A stretch of DNA of 64,000 nucleotides from an uncultured Bacteroidales bacterium (GTDB lineage Bacteria > Bacteroidota > Bacteroidia > Bacteroidales > FEN-979), in the NCBI GenBank assembly GCA_903875045.1, contig CAIQUS010000063.1, forward strand, positions 1 through 64,000. The letters are read 5' to 3'. Positions 15,693 through 24,619 of the stretch are shown here, in pieces (position 1 is the first letter of the stretch; each line of letters starts with the position of its first letter). The position numbers and the translations under genes were made by a program. The notes below the pieces were generated by a model. It searched no databases and was not told the origin of the DNA. It worked only from the letters and a program-made list of their open reading frames with translations.

Positions 15693-17369
15693 ATGCGCAA
15701 AACCTTGTTTATCTTATTGATCCTGTTATCCGGCTCAGGTTATCATTCGATGGCCTGTACCAACTTTATCTTTACCAGAGGTGCTACGATCGATGGATCG
15801 GTAATGATTACCTATTCGGCCGATTCACACACACTGTACGGGGATTTGTATCATTGGCCTGCCCGCGACTGGCCTGCCGGATCAATGCTTGATGTTACTG
15901 AATGGGATACCGGAAAGCCGTTGGGAAAAATCCCACAGGTGAAACATACCTTCAATGTAATTGGCAACATGAATGAAAATCAGGTTGCTATTGGCGAAAC
16001 TACCTTTGGAGGGCGCGAGGAACTTGCCGAGCAACCCGGGGCCATTGTTGATTATGGATCCCTGATCTATATCTCTCTTCAGCGTGCAAAAACAGCCCGT
16101 GAGGCCATTAAAATTTTCGGCGAACTCGTCGCAGCCTATGGATATGCCAGCAGCGGGGAATCTTTTTCAATTTCTGATGCCAATGAAGCATGGATACTTG
16201 AAATGATCGGCAAAGGAAAGGTTGAAAAAGGTGCCGTATGGGTAGCCAGACGAATTCCAGACGGATATGTAAGCGGTCATGCCAACCACCCTCGAATCAC
16301 CCAATTCCCTTTGAACGATCCGGAAAATTGCATCTACGCACCCGACGTCATCTCCTTTGCCCGAAAAATGGGTTGGTTTAACGGTGAAGATAAGGAGTTT
16401 AGCTTTTCCGACACCTATGCCCCCCTCGATTTCAGCGGGGCGCGTGCTTGCGAAGCCCGTGTATGGTCCATGTTCAACAGAATCAATTCCTCCATGGGAC
16501 AATATCAGGACTATGCCATGGGCCATATCACCAAAGGTAAATTTGACTACCCTACGAACCGTATGCCCCTGTGGATAAAACCCGATAAAAAAATCGGCGT
16601 TCATGATGTGATGAACCTGATGCGCGACCATTATGAAGGAACAAAAATGGATATGACCAAGGATATTGGTGCAGGACCGTTCGAATGCCCTTACCGTTGG
16701 CGCCCAATGACGATGAAGGTCGACAGCGTGGCCTATATCCAGGAACGTGCTACTTCAACACAGCAAACCGGATTCGTTTTCGTGGCACAGTCGCGCAACT
16801 GGTTACCCGATCCGATCGGCGGAATTTTCTGGTTTGGCGTTGATGATACTTATACAATGGTCTATTCACCCATGTATTGCTGCATGACCGAAGTGCCGGA
16901 AGCATACAGGGTTGGGAATGGCGATCTGCTGCACTTCTCACCCACTTCTGCCTTTTGGACTTTCAGCATGGTTTCAAACTGGGCTTATACAAAATATAAC
17001 TACATGATCAAAGACATCCAGCCGGTGCAACAGGAGCTTGAAAACAAATACATAGCAGAAACTGCCGGCATTGATCAAAAAGCTGTCGATCTTTGTAAAA
17101 AAGATAAGGCTGAAGGTGTTAAATTCCTGACGGACTATTCCGTCAATACCGGACAGGCAACCGTAAAGCGGTGGCAGGAACTGTTCCAGTATCTGCTGGT
17201 AAAGTACATCGATGGCAACATCAAAAAGGAAAAGGATGGCAAGTTTGAAACCAATCCCTACAACGTGCCTGTTATGCCGTCGCAACCCGGTTACCCGCAA
17301 TGGTGGCTGAAAGAGGTCGTCAAACAGCATGGAGATGTTCTGAAGCAGATCGGGCCCTCCTCACACTAA
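15693..17369 (+). CDS. Exported C69 family dipeptidase
   Basis: This 558-residue peptidase belongs to family C69 (Ntn hydrolases, relatives of Lactobacillus PepD). The signal peptide ends just before Cys22 in MACTNFIF, and this cysteine is expected to become the N-terminal nucleophile after processing. Family blocks that follow include GSVMITYSADSH, QVAIGETTFGGREEL, EAWILEMIGKG and GYVSGHANHPRITQ. It probably acts in the periplasm or as a lipoprotein-like exported enzyme on dipeptides. Length is typical of the Bacteroidota version. It stands alone on the plus strand, with an octamer array in its leader and a 15-base repeat behind it. Confidence 0.9.
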   Translation: MRKTLFILLILLSGSGYHSMACTNFIFTRGATIDGSVMITYSADSHTLYGDLYHWPARDWPAGSMLDVTEWDTGKPLGKIPQVKHTFNVIGNMNENQVAIGETTFGGREELAEQPGAIVDYGSLIYISLQRAKTAREAIKIFGELVAAYGYASSGESFSISDANEAWILEMIGKGKVEKGAVWVARRIPDGYVSGHANHPRITQFPLNDPENCIYAPDVISFARKMGWFNGEDKEFSFSDTYAPLDFSGARACEARVWSMFNRINSSMGQYQDYAMGHITKGKFDYPTNRMPLWIKPDKKIGVHDVMNLMRDHYEGTKMDMTKDIGAGPFECPYRWRPMTMKVDSVAYIQERATSTQQTGFVFVAQSRNWLPDPIGGIFWFGVDDTYTMVYSPMYCCMTEVPEAYRVGNGDLLHFSPTSAFWTFSMVSNWAYTKYNYMIKDIQPVQQELENKYIAETAGIDQKAVDLCKKDKAEGVKFLTDYSVNTGQATVKRWQELFQYLLVKYIDGNIKKEKDGKFETNPYNVPVMPSQPGYPQWWLKEVVKQHGDVLKQIGPSSH

Positions 17370-17370
17370 C

Positions 17371-17448
17371 TCCGGGCTGTCTAGCGCCGGGTTGTCTAAC
17401 GCCGGGTTGTCTAACGCCGGGTTGTCTAACGCCGGGTTTAAACCCGGC
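17371..17448. repeat. 15-base tandem repeat ending in a perfect palindrome
   Basis: Three identical units gccgggttgtctaac (17386-17430) are preceded by one degenerate unit and followed by the palindrome gccgggtttaaacccggc (17431-17448), an 18-base perfect inverted repeat. The palindrome could form a terminator-like hairpin for the dipeptidase transcript although no T-run follows. Confidence 0.9.
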
Positions 17449-17479
17449 ATTAGAATCTGGCTGAACCCTGTTTTTGTAT

Positions 17480-17487
17480 TATCTTTG
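17480..17487 (+). promoter_or_regulatory. Candidate promoter for the coiled-coil gene and pfkA
   Basis: TATCTTTG (perfect TAnnTTTG) is preceded 20 bases earlier by tctg, three of four bases of the -33 TTTG box. The coding start follows 30 bases downstream. Confidence 0.6.
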
Positions 17488-17516
17488 CACCATTATTCTG
17501 GAAAATTTGAGAACTC

Positions 17517-18416
17517 ATGGAAGAACAAAAATCTTCAAATCGTAAATACACGATTTACCTGTCTGTTTTAGGTCTCCTTTTGCTTGTACTACTCTTCTGG
17601 CTTTTCATACAGCGGTCACAACTGATGAAACTGGTCAAAGAAAAGGAAACGGAGAAAACCGAGTTACAGCATAACCTGGATTCGCTGATGACCGAGCACA
17701 ATAACATCAAAATTTCCTATGGAGCACTCTCTGACTCTCTTAAGTCCAAGGATAGCCTCATACAGGTCAATGCAATGGAAATCAAAAAGCTGTTAGCAAC
17801 ACAATGGGATTATAATACGATCCATAAGAAATTTGAAAGGTTGCAAAAAGTGGCCCAGGGATATGTTCATCAAATGGATTCCCTGTATACCGTAAACCGC
17901 GAGTTGACAGCTGAAAACGACCGGATCCGCCAGGTAGTGAAAACTGAACAGAACAGGAATCAAACCCTGATGAAAGATAAGGAGGAATTGAAAGAAAAAA
18001 TGAACCAGGCTGCTTACATCAAAGCTTATGATGTCACTGGCACTCCTTTGAAACTCAAATCAGGAGGGACCAAAGAGCAAATCACTGATAAAGCGAGTCG
18101 GACCGACCGGATAAGGGTGTGTTTTACCATTGGGGAAAACCCGCTTGTAACCTCCGGAAAAAAAATCATCTACATTCGTATTGCCCGCCCCGACAATGTA
18201 ATAGTGCTCAAAAGTAAATATGACACCTTCGTTTTTAACGGACAAACCCTGGCTTTTTCACTCCGTGAAGATATTGATTATCAGGGCAAATCGATGAATA
18301 TATGCATAAACTGGACCAAGAAAAACACTGATATCCCCGCGATGAAGGGGAAGTACATGGTCACGGTATTTGCCGATGACAAGGAAATTGGCACCGGTTC
18401 ATTTGATTTAAAATAA
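17517..18416 (+). CDS. Membrane-anchored coiled-coil protein, unnamed
   Basis: This 299-residue protein has a short cytoplasmic start, one membrane helix (about residues 14-31, SVLGLLLLVLLFWLF) and a long coiled coil (about residues 35-155), followed by a beta-rich C-terminal domain with RVCFTIGENPLVTSGKKIIYIRI and INWTKKNTDIPAMKG. The C-terminal domain recalls conserved Bacteroidota proteins of unknown role. The gene starts a two-gene run with pfkA 8 bases downstream. I infer a periplasmic or envelope structural role from the topology alone. Confidence 0.75.
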   Translation: MEEQKSSNRKYTIYLSVLGLLLLVLLFWLFIQRSQLMKLVKEKETEKTELQHNLDSLMTEHNNIKISYGALSDSLKSKDSLIQVNAMEIKKLLATQWDYNTIHKKFERLQKVAQGYVHQMDSLYTVNRELTAENDRIRQVVKTEQNRNQTLMKDKEELKEKMNQAAYIKAYDVTGTPLKLKSGGTKEQITDKASRTDRIRVCFTIGENPLVTSGKKIIYIRIARPDNVIVLKSKYDTFVFNGQTLAFSLREDIDYQGKSMNICINWTKKNTDIPAMKGKYMVTVFADDKEIGTGSFDLK

Positions 18417-18424
18417 TTAATTTT

Positions 18425-19447
18425 ATGCGTATAGGCATTTTAACGGCCGGCGGCGATTGTCCGGGTATCAATGCAGCAATCAGAGGAGTTGGTAAAACAG
18501 CCATTCTTGAATATGGAATGGAAGTGATCGGAATCTCTTCGGGTTTTCTGGGGCTGATCAACGAGGAATATGTGCAACTCGATGAAAGTATTCTCTCAGG
18601 GATTCTTACACTGGGGGGTACCATCCTCGGAACATCAAGGGAAAACCCGTTTAAGAAAAGCAGTACTTTCAATGCCATAGATAAACCAAAACTAATTAAA
18701 AAGCATTACCATGAACTCGGACTCGATGCCCTGGTTTGCATTGGCGGAAATGGCACTCAACGAACAGCAGCCCAACTATCGGAGGTTGGACTGAATATTA
18801 TTGGTATTCCGAAAACCATCGATAATGATGTGTATGGAACCGATGTAACTTTTGGTTTTGATTCTGCTTTGTGGATTGCAACAGAAGCCATAGACAGACT
18901 CCATACAACGGCCAACAGCCACAAACGCATCATGGTAATTGAGGTTATGGGGCATCATGCCGGATGGCTTGCACTTTATTCAGGCATGGCCAGTGGCGGC
19001 GATGTGATTCTTCTGCCGGAAATCAATTTCGATATCAACATGGTGGCAAAATGCCTGAAAAAAAGGGCGATTACTAAAAAACCGTATTCAATTGTTGTGG
19101 TTGCTGAAGGCATTCCAACACCCAAAGGCGAATCAGCCGCCCGCTATGTTGCCAGCAATATCAGCGAATTAACCGGTCTCGAAACCAGGGAAACCATTCT
19201 TGGTTACATTCAGCGTGGTGGCAGCCCCTCCCCAATGGACCGTGTCCTTGCCACCCGGTACGGCGCTTTTGCGGTTGAACTCATTGCTCAGAAAAAATTC
19301 GGTGAAATGGTCGCTCTCAAAGGCAACAATGTTACTTCAGTTCCCCTGGCAGAAGTTGGTGGTAAATTAAGGCTTGTTCCCGAAGACCATCCTCTGATTG
19401 AAAAGGCACGACGGATGGGAGTATGTTTCGGTAAGGACCACAGCTAA
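18425..19447 (+). CDS. pfkA: 6-phosphofructokinase
   Basis: This 340-residue enzyme phosphorylates fructose 6-phosphate. It has LTAGGDCPGINAAIRG at the phosphate-donor loop, LGGTILGTSRENP, CIGGNGTQRTA, the catalytic IPKTIDNDVYGTD, EVMGHHAGWLAL and LGYIQRGGSPSPMDR. In E. coli numbering the donor-specificity positions are Gly104 (GGNGT) and Lys124 (PKTIDND). Gly104 argues against the pyrophosphate-dependent class, which has Asp there, while Lys124 is shared with group III enzymes. ATP is therefore the more likely donor, but this is inference. The Asn in GGNGT replaces a more usual Asp. The stop overlaps the end of recJ by 4 bases. Confidence 0.92.
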   Translation: MRIGILTAGGDCPGINAAIRGVGKTAILEYGMEVIGISSGFLGLINEEYVQLDESILSGILTLGGTILGTSRENPFKKSSTFNAIDKPKLIKKHYHELGLDALVCIGGNGTQRTAAQLSEVGLNIIGIPKTIDNDVYGTDVTFGFDSALWIATEAIDRLHTTANSHKRIMVIEVMGHHAGWLALYSGMASGGDVILLPEINFDINMVAKCLKKRAITKKPYSIVVVAEGIPTPKGESAARYVASNISELTGLETRETILGYIQRGGSPSPMDRVLATRYGAFAVELIAQKKFGEMVALKGNNVTSVPLAEVGGKLRLVPEDHPLIEKARRMGVCFGKDHS

Positions 19448-21189
19448 TCAGCAAACTTGATGTCCTTGACGTTGAGTTGAATGTTCACTGCACCATTCCA
19501 CTCATTTTCTTCAATATGATAGCAAATGTTAAAGGGTATTTGCTTCTCAATTAACCCAAACCGTTCGCCCTGCTGAAACGCAATGGCAGAAAATGGTCCG
19601 CCGGCTATATCAGGATGGACTACAGAAAGTTTCAGGTGATTTTTCCCGACAATTCTCGATCCTCCGGCATCCATAACCCCTTTTGTGATAAAAAGCGGAG
19701 CCATATTTCCCGGGCCGAAGGGCGCAAATTGCTTCAGTACGTTATAAAACCGGGAATTGATTTTACTTAAAGGAAGCAGGGAATCCACCTCCAGAACAGG
19801 GAAAAGTTCAATTCCCTGCAAACGTTCCCGGACAGCCGTTTCAAAGCTGGTACTGAACAATTCCAGGTTTTCGGGTTTCAGCGAAAGCCCGGCGGCAAAT
19901 TTATGCCCGCCAAAATGCTCAAGGAAATCGCTGCAAGCATCAACCGCTTCATAAATGTCAAAATCCCTTACACTGCGGGCCGATCCTGTTATCAGACCAT
20001 TTGAAAGCGTAAGCACGATGGTGGGCCGGTAATAAGATTCCGTTAAACGTGATGCCACAATGCCAATTACCCCTTTATGCCAGTCGGGATGATAAATCAC
20101 AGTTGATCTGGCCGATTTAAGCTTTTCATCTGCGCCAATCATTCCGAGGGCTTGTTGAGTAGCCAAAGTGTCAAGTGCTTTCCGTTCGGTGTTATAGGCA
20201 TTGATCTGTACTGCCACAAGCATTGCATCTTCCAGATCTTTGGTAATAAGGAGCCTGACTGAATTTTTTCCACTTTCGATCCTCCCGGCGGCATTGATTC
20301 GTGGCCCGATCATAAAAACCAGGTCAGTGATGGTAAGTTCACGGATAAAAACACATCCTCCCTGTCCGTCATCATTTTTCATCATCGCCGAATAACGGAG
20401 CAATGCTTCCAGACCAGGTCTTGGCCGGGTATTGATCAATTTAAGCCCGAAATAGGCAAGGATTCGATTTTCACCGGTGATGTCTACAATATCCGAAGCT
20501 ATACTAATAGCAACAAGATCAAGATACTGAGTGAGATTTTCAAATGGTAGATTGTTCTTTTGCGAGTAAGCCTGAATAAGTTTAAAACCGATCCCGCAGC
20601 CCGATAACTCTTTGTATGGATAGGGACAATCGTGGCGCTTAGGGTCAAGCACCGCTGCTGCAGGAGGTATTTCGGCCCCGGGCCGATGATGATCGCAGAT
20701 GATAAAATCGATACCTTTGGTGGTTGCATAGGCAACTTTTTCAACTGCTTTGATGCCGCAATCCAGGGCAATAATAAGTTTAACATTGGCTCCCGCAGCA
20801 AAATCGATTCCCTTAATAGAAATGCCATAACCTTCATCGTAACGGTCGGGAATATAAAAATCTATTTCCTTATGAAAACTTTGCAGGAATGTATAAACCA
20901 GTGATACCGCAGAGGTTCCGTCAACATCATAATCGCCGTAAACCAGGATTTGCTCATGATTTTCAATTGCGCTGGTGATGCGGGCTATGGCTTTATCCAT
21001 GTCCTTCATCAGAAACGGATCATACAAATCGTTCAGTGAAGGCCTGAAAAAAGTTTTAGCTTCCTCGAATGTTGATACCCCGCGCTGTACCAAAAGGTTG
21101 GTAAGCGATTGATCAATACCTAAAACTTTAGATAATTCTTTTACTTTCTCGGGATCTCCCTGTGGTTTCAGCACCCAACACTTATCCAT
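19444..21189 (-). CDS. recJ: Single-stranded-DNA-specific exonuclease RecJ
   Basis: This 581-residue 5'-3' exonuclease acts in recombination and mismatch or base-excision repair. The DHH-family motifs are VYGDYDVDGTSAVSLVY (about residues 79-95), LDCGIKA and IICDHHRPG, and the DHHA1 part with GGHKFAAGLSLKPENLE lies in the second half, followed by the OB-fold. Length is normal for Bacteroidota. The gene is convergent with pfkA (4-base overlap) and an octamer array lies between it and asnS. Confidence 0.95.
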   Translation of the reverse strand: MDKCWVLKPQGDPEKVKELSKVLGIDQSLTNLLVQRGVSTFEEAKTFFRPSLNDLYDPFLMKDMDKAIARITSAIENHEQILVYGDYDVDGTSAVSLVYTFLQSFHKEIDFYIPDRYDEGYGISIKGIDFAAGANVKLIIALDCGIKAVEKVAYATTKGIDFIICDHHRPGAEIPPAAAVLDPKRHDCPYPYKELSGCGIGFKLIQAYSQKNNLPFENLTQYLDLVAISIASDIVDITGENRILAYFGLKLINTRPRPGLEALLRYSAMMKNDDGQGGCVFIRELTITDLVFMIGPRINAAGRIESGKNSVRLLITKDLEDAMLVAVQINAYNTERKALDTLATQQALGMIGADEKLKSARSTVIYHPDWHKGVIGIVASRLTESYYRPTIVLTLSNGLITGSARSVRDFDIYEAVDACSDFLEHFGGHKFAAGLSLKPENLELFSTSFETAVRERLQGIELFPVLEVDSLLPLSKINSRFYNVLKQFAPFGPGNMAPLFITKGVMDAGGSRIVGKNHLKLSVVHPDIAGGPFSAIAFQQGERFGLIEKQIPFNICYHIEENEWNGAVNIQLNVKDIKFAD

Positions 21190-21264
21190 CTTGCTTTATC
21201 TTCATGCTAAATTACACTTTTTTCTACACGGCAGGAGTTCTTTTTATAAAAACTCAACAACCCG

Positions 21265-21328
21265 TTCACCCGTCCACTTGCCCACTTGCCCACTTGCCCA
21301 CTTGCCCACTTGCCCACTCGTTCACCCT
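21265..21328. repeat. Octamer tandem array 3 (8 units)
   Basis: Eight units (ttcacccg, tccacttg, cccacttg four times, cccactcg, ttcaccct) end at the stop codon of asnS (21327-21329). It is the cleanest of the three cccacttg arrays, again immediately at a minus-strand gene end. Confidence 0.93.
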
Positions 21329-22724
21329 AAAACTCAGCATTCTTCGGCGTTCTCGGAAAAGGAATCACATCACGTATGTTCGACATGCCTGTCACAAAAA
21401 GGATCAGGCGCTCGAAACCTAATCCGAATCCCGCATGTGGAGCGGTTCCGAATTTACGGGTATCGAGGTACCACCAAACATCCTTTTCAGGAATGTTCAT
21501 TTCGTGTATCCGCTTCATCAAAGCATCCAGGTTCTCTTCACGCTGGCTGCCACCTATAATCTCCCCGATTTTTGGGAAAAGTACATCCATCGCGCGAACT
21601 GTCTTGCCATCTTCGTTCATCTTCATGTAAAACGCCTTGATGTCTTTGGGGTAGCCGGTCAGAATAACAGGTTTCCCAAAATGTTTCTCAACAAGGTACC
21701 GTTCGTGTTCAGCCTGCAGATCGGTTCCCCAGTCTACCGGAAATTCCCACGGTTGCCCCGAAGCCTTGAGTATCTCGACAGCTTCAGTATAGGTGAGCCG
21801 TTCAAATTTTCCGTCAACAACCTGTTTCAACCTGTCAATCAACTCATTATCATACATTTTATTTAAAAACTCAAGATCATCCTGACAATGATCAAGGGCA
21901 TACTGCATCAGGGATTTCAGAAAATCCTCTGCCAGATCCATGTCATCATGAATGTCATAAAATGCCATCTCGGGTTCAATCATCCAAAACTCGGCAAGAT
22001 GACGTGGTGTATTTGAGTTTTCTGCCCTGAAAGTCGGGCCAAAGGTATATACCAGTGAAAGGGCCATGGCACCAAGTTCAGCTTCAAGCTGTCCGCTTAC
22101 GGTAAGTTTGGTCTCTTTACCAAAAAAATCCTGACTGTAATCCACATGGCCATCAGCCAGCAGCGGTGGATTCTTTTCATCCAAAGTCGTCACACGGAAC
22201 ATCGCTCCTGCCCCTTCTGCATCCGAACCTGTAATAATTGGCGCGTGGAGGTAGTAAAATCCATGGTCGTTGAAATATTTATGAATGGCAAAAGCCATGG
22301 CATGGCGAATGCGTAATACGGCGCCAAAGGTGTTGGTCCGTGGCCGCAGATGGGCAATCTCCCGCAAAAATTCCAGTCCGTGTTTTTTGGTCTGCAAGGG
22401 ATAGCTCTCCTGATCAGCAGTTCCATATACCTCAATATTTTTGGCTTGAACTTCAACACTCTGCCCCTGTCCCATCGATTCCACCAGAATCCCTTTAACC
22501 GAGATACAACTTCCGTTAGTGACTAATTTCAACAAATTTTCATCAAAATTGGCTACCTCAGCCACAACTTGCAGATGATGAATAACCGACCCATCATTCA
22601 ATGCAATGAAATTGACATTTTTATTCCCGCGCTTTGTCCTGACCCAGCCTTTAACCAATACTTCACTCCCAAACTCCTTCGATTTCAGTAAATCGACAAT
22701 TTTATTCCTTCTTGTGTGTTCCAT
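21327..22724 (-). CDS. asnS: Asparaginyl-tRNA synthetase
   Basis: This 465-residue class II synthetase charges tRNA-Asn. The N-terminal OB-fold anticodon domain contains [18 protein letters not shown], and the catalytic domain has the motif 2 block [21 protein letters not shown] and the motif 3 block [15 protein letters not shown]. An upstream in-frame ATG at 22805 would add 27 residues, but those residues are unlike the family, and a perfect -7 element lies at 22745-22752, downstream of that ATG and 20 bases upstream of the ATG at 22724. The latter is therefore the start. The 3' end abuts an octamer array. Confidence 0.96.
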   Translation of the reverse strand: MEHTRRNKIVDLLKSKEFGSEVLVKGWVRTKRGNKNVNFIALNDGSVIHHLQVVAEVANFDENLLKLVTNGSCISVKGILVESMGQGQSVEVQAKNIEVYGTADQESYPLQTKKHGLEFLREIAHLRPRTNTFGAVLRIRHAMAFAIHKYFNDHGFYYLHAPIITGSDAEGAGAMFRVTTLDEKNPPLLADGHVDYSQDFFGKETKLTVSGQLEAELGAMALSLVYTFGPTFRAENSNTPRHLAEFWMIEPEMAFYDIHDDMDLAEDFLKSLMQYALDHCQDDLEFLNKMYDNELIDRLKQVVDGKFERLTYTEAVEILKASGQPWEFPVDWGTDLQAEHERYLVEKHFGKPVILTGYPKDIKAFYMKMNEDGKTVRAMDVLFPKIGEIIGGSQREENLDALMKRIHEMNIPEKDVWWYLDTRKFGTAPHAGFGLGFERLILFVTGMSNIRDVIPFPRTPKNAEF

Positions 22725-22744
22725 TGATTGATTTATTAATCCTG

Positions 22745-22752
22745 CAAATTTA
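22745..22752 (-). promoter_or_regulatory. Candidate promoter for asnS
   Basis: The minus strand reads TAAATTTG (consensus TAnnTTTG), 20 bases before the ATG. Nineteen bases upstream of it lies TTTT, three of four bases of the -33 TTTG. Confidence 0.6.
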
Positions 22753-22772
22753 CGGAAATGGCGGCAATTAAA

Positions 22773-22860
22773 AACCACTGAGACACGAAGATCACGGATA
22801 AACACATGGAAAAAACCATTTCTTAGTGATCCTTAGTACTCTAAGATCAAGGAAAGGCAC
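22773..22860. repeat. Degenerate relative of the GxxExxY-type intergenic repeat
   Basis: The interval holds ccactgagacacgaag and cttagtgatccttagtactctaaga, words that resemble the hairpin repeat at 1-775. The copy is too degraded for a confident alignment. It separates asnS from the Uma2 gene. Confidence 0.4.
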
Positions 22861-22871
22861 AGTAGAACACA

Positions 22872-23471
22872 TTAATGCAGGAAAACCTCAGTAAGATCAA
22901 TTTTAAGATCGCCATTGAAAATATTAACCGGAATTTTATCATCACCTGCAAAGAGACCTTTAAACTGGAATTTCCCTTTTTCATCTAAAACAAACACGTT
23001 CACAGTTTCATCGTTGGGACTTACAATCCAATATTCACGAACGCCGTGTTCCTGATAAATTTCAAATTTATCCCGGGTATCCCGTTTTGAATCTTTAGCC
23101 GAAATAATTTCGATAATCATATCCGGTGCGCCCAGACAACCACGATCATCAATTTTAGACAAGTCGCACACAATATATAAGTCAGGTTGAAGAACTGTAT
23201 AAACCTTCTTGTCATTTTGACTTTTTCCATTCTTTGGAAAACGCACATCGGAAGGGGCATGGTAAACTTTACAGTCTTTATGCATTAAAAAAACACCTAA
23301 TAATATAGTCAGATTAACAGATAATTCCTGGTGCTTCGATGAAGGTGCCGGCGTCATCAGTTTTATGAAACCATCGTAAAGTTCTCTCCTCACATCGTCC
23401 ATCCAGGTAAGATAGTCGGCGTAAGTGTAACGTTTGTTATGGTCTAAACTCAACATATCCGTGATTTTCAA
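22872..23471 (-). CDS. Uma2 family (DUF820) protein, PD-(D/E)XK fold
   Basis: This 199-residue protein carries the family pattern YADYLTWMDD, a conserved VLQPDLYIVCD, then APDMIIEIISAKDSKRDTRDKFEIYQEHGVREYWIVSP, in which the Asp and Glu positions form a PD-(D/E)XK nuclease-like core. Uma2 proteins are abundant in cyanobacteria and Bacteroidota; their substrate is not established. The gene is alone and divergent from the DAHP synthase gene. It sits next to a degraded copy of the repeat seen around the GxxExxY gene, another family with a nuclease-like core. Confidence 0.9.
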   Translation of the reverse strand: MKITDMLSLDHNKRYTYADYLTWMDDVRRELYDGFIKLMTPAPSSKHQELSVNLTILLGVFLMHKDCKVYHAPSDVRFPKNGKSQNDKKVYTVLQPDLYIVCDLSKIDDRGCLGAPDMIIEIISAKDSKRDTRDKFEIYQEHGVREYWIVSPNDETVNVFVLDEKGKFQFKGLFAGDDKIPVNIFNGDLKIDLTEVFLH

Positions 23472-23511
23472 TTTTGCGTTTCACAAAGATAATGATTATA
23501 GTTGAATTGCG

Positions 23512-23519
23512 TACATTTG
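23512..23519 (+). promoter_or_regulatory. Candidate -7 element for DAHP synthase/chorismate mutase
   Basis: The plus strand reads TACATTTG (consensus TAnnTTTG). It ends 7 bases before the ATG at 23526, so a transcript starting at the usual distance would be leaderless or nearly so. An in-frame ATG at 23502 lies upstream of it and is unlikely to be used. Confidence 0.5.
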
Positions 23520-23525
23520 TCCCCC

Positions 23526-24617
23526 ATGAACTCCACGCTTCATATCATTCCAATCGAACAATGGTTACCGGTTTCGACGCTGCCTATGGTCATTGCCGGT
23601 CCGTGCAGCGCCGAAACCGAGGAGCAGATAATGGAAACCGCATTGGGAGTAGCCATGATTCCTCAGGTGAAGATTTTCCGTGCTGGTGTCTGGAAACCCC
23701 GTACCCGCCCCGGAGCATTTGAGGGTGTTGGGACCAAAGGGTTAAAATGGCTGCAAAAAGCCAGGGAACAAACCGGGTTGCTGGTGACTGTAGAAGTTGC
23801 CAATCCAAAACATGTTCACGAGGCACTTGATCATGGAATCGATATTCTTTGGATCGGAGCGAGAACAGTAGTAAATCCATTCGCTGTCCAGGAAATCGGA
23901 GAAGCTATTGGAGGGCGGGATATACCGGTAATGGTTAAAAACCCACTGAACCCCGACCTGAAAACTTGGATGGGTGCCATTGAACGGCTGAACCGGATGG
24001 GCTTGAAAAAATTGATCGCCGTGCATCGCGGTTTTTCATTTTTCAACCGCTCCCCCTATCGGAATGCCCCCATGTGGGAAATCCCCATCGAACTCAAACG
24101 TCTTCACCCAAACCTCCCCATTGTGGTTGATCCCAGCCACATTTGCGGTAACAAAGATCTGATCCCGGGTACCATGCAAAAAGCATTGGATCTTGAAATG
24201 AACGGGTTAATGGTCGAAACGCACTTCAATCCGGCCAAAGCACTTACTGATAAAAATCAGCAGGTCACACCGGCTCAATTAGGTGAATTTCTTTCAACCC
24301 TGATCCTCAGACGTGAATCAGACAATGAATTTTCGCATAAACTGGAAGAATTACGGTCGGAAATCGATAAACTTGACGAAGAACTTATTGATATCCTGGC
24401 ACAGCGCATGAGGGTGGTCGAGGAAATCGGAACTTATAAAAAAGTCAATAAAATAACGATTCTCCAGTTAAAAAGGTGGAGTCAGCTCACAAATGATCGC
24501 ATTGAAGCAGGCATTAAAATGGGGTTGAGCCGTGAATTTATCCTGAAATTACTCGAATCGGTTCATGAAGAGGGCATCCAGCGGCAGATCGATGTGATGA
24601 ACCGTAACGAATCGTAA
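23526..24617 (+). CDS. DAHP synthase-chorismate mutase fusion
   Basis: This 363-residue protein joins a type I-beta DAHP synthase (residues 1 to about 265, with MVIAGPCSAETEEQI, FRAGVWKPRTRPGAFEG, IAVHRGFSFF and PIVVDPSHICGNKDL) to a C-terminal AroQ chorismate mutase (about 280-363, LRSEIDKLDEELIDILAQRMRVVEEIG). It carries out the first step of the shikimate pathway and the step from chorismate to prephenate. Bacteroidota usually keep this fusion in a phenylalanine/tyrosine cluster with pheA and tyrA; here it stands alone. The mutase domain probably gives allosteric sensitivity to prephenate. The ATG at 23526 is preferred to that at 23502 because the -7 element lies between them. Confidence 0.92.
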   Translation: MNSTLHIIPIEQWLPVSTLPMVIAGPCSAETEEQIMETALGVAMIPQVKIFRAGVWKPRTRPGAFEGVGTKGLKWLQKAREQTGLLVTVEVANPKHVHEALDHGIDILWIGARTVVNPFAVQEIGEAIGGRDIPVMVKNPLNPDLKTWMGAIERLNRMGLKKLIAVHRGFSFFNRSPYRNAPMWEIPIELKRLHPNLPIVVDPSHICGNKDLIPGTMQKALDLEMNGLMVETHFNPAKALTDKNQQVTPAQLGEFLSTLILRRESDNEFSHKLEELRSEIDKLDEELIDILAQRMRVVEEIGTYKKVNKITILQLKRWSQLTNDRIEAGIKMGLSREFILKLLESVHEEGIQRQIDVMNRNES

Positions 24618-24619
24618 CA

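Noticed and set aside
16167-16631. Minus-strand reading frame of 154 codons opposite the dipeptidase
   Set aside because: Shadow of a well-supported gene with no recognisable motif.
21327-22805. Longer start for asnS at 22805
   Set aside because: The extra 27 residues are not synthetase-like and the probable promoter lies inside them.
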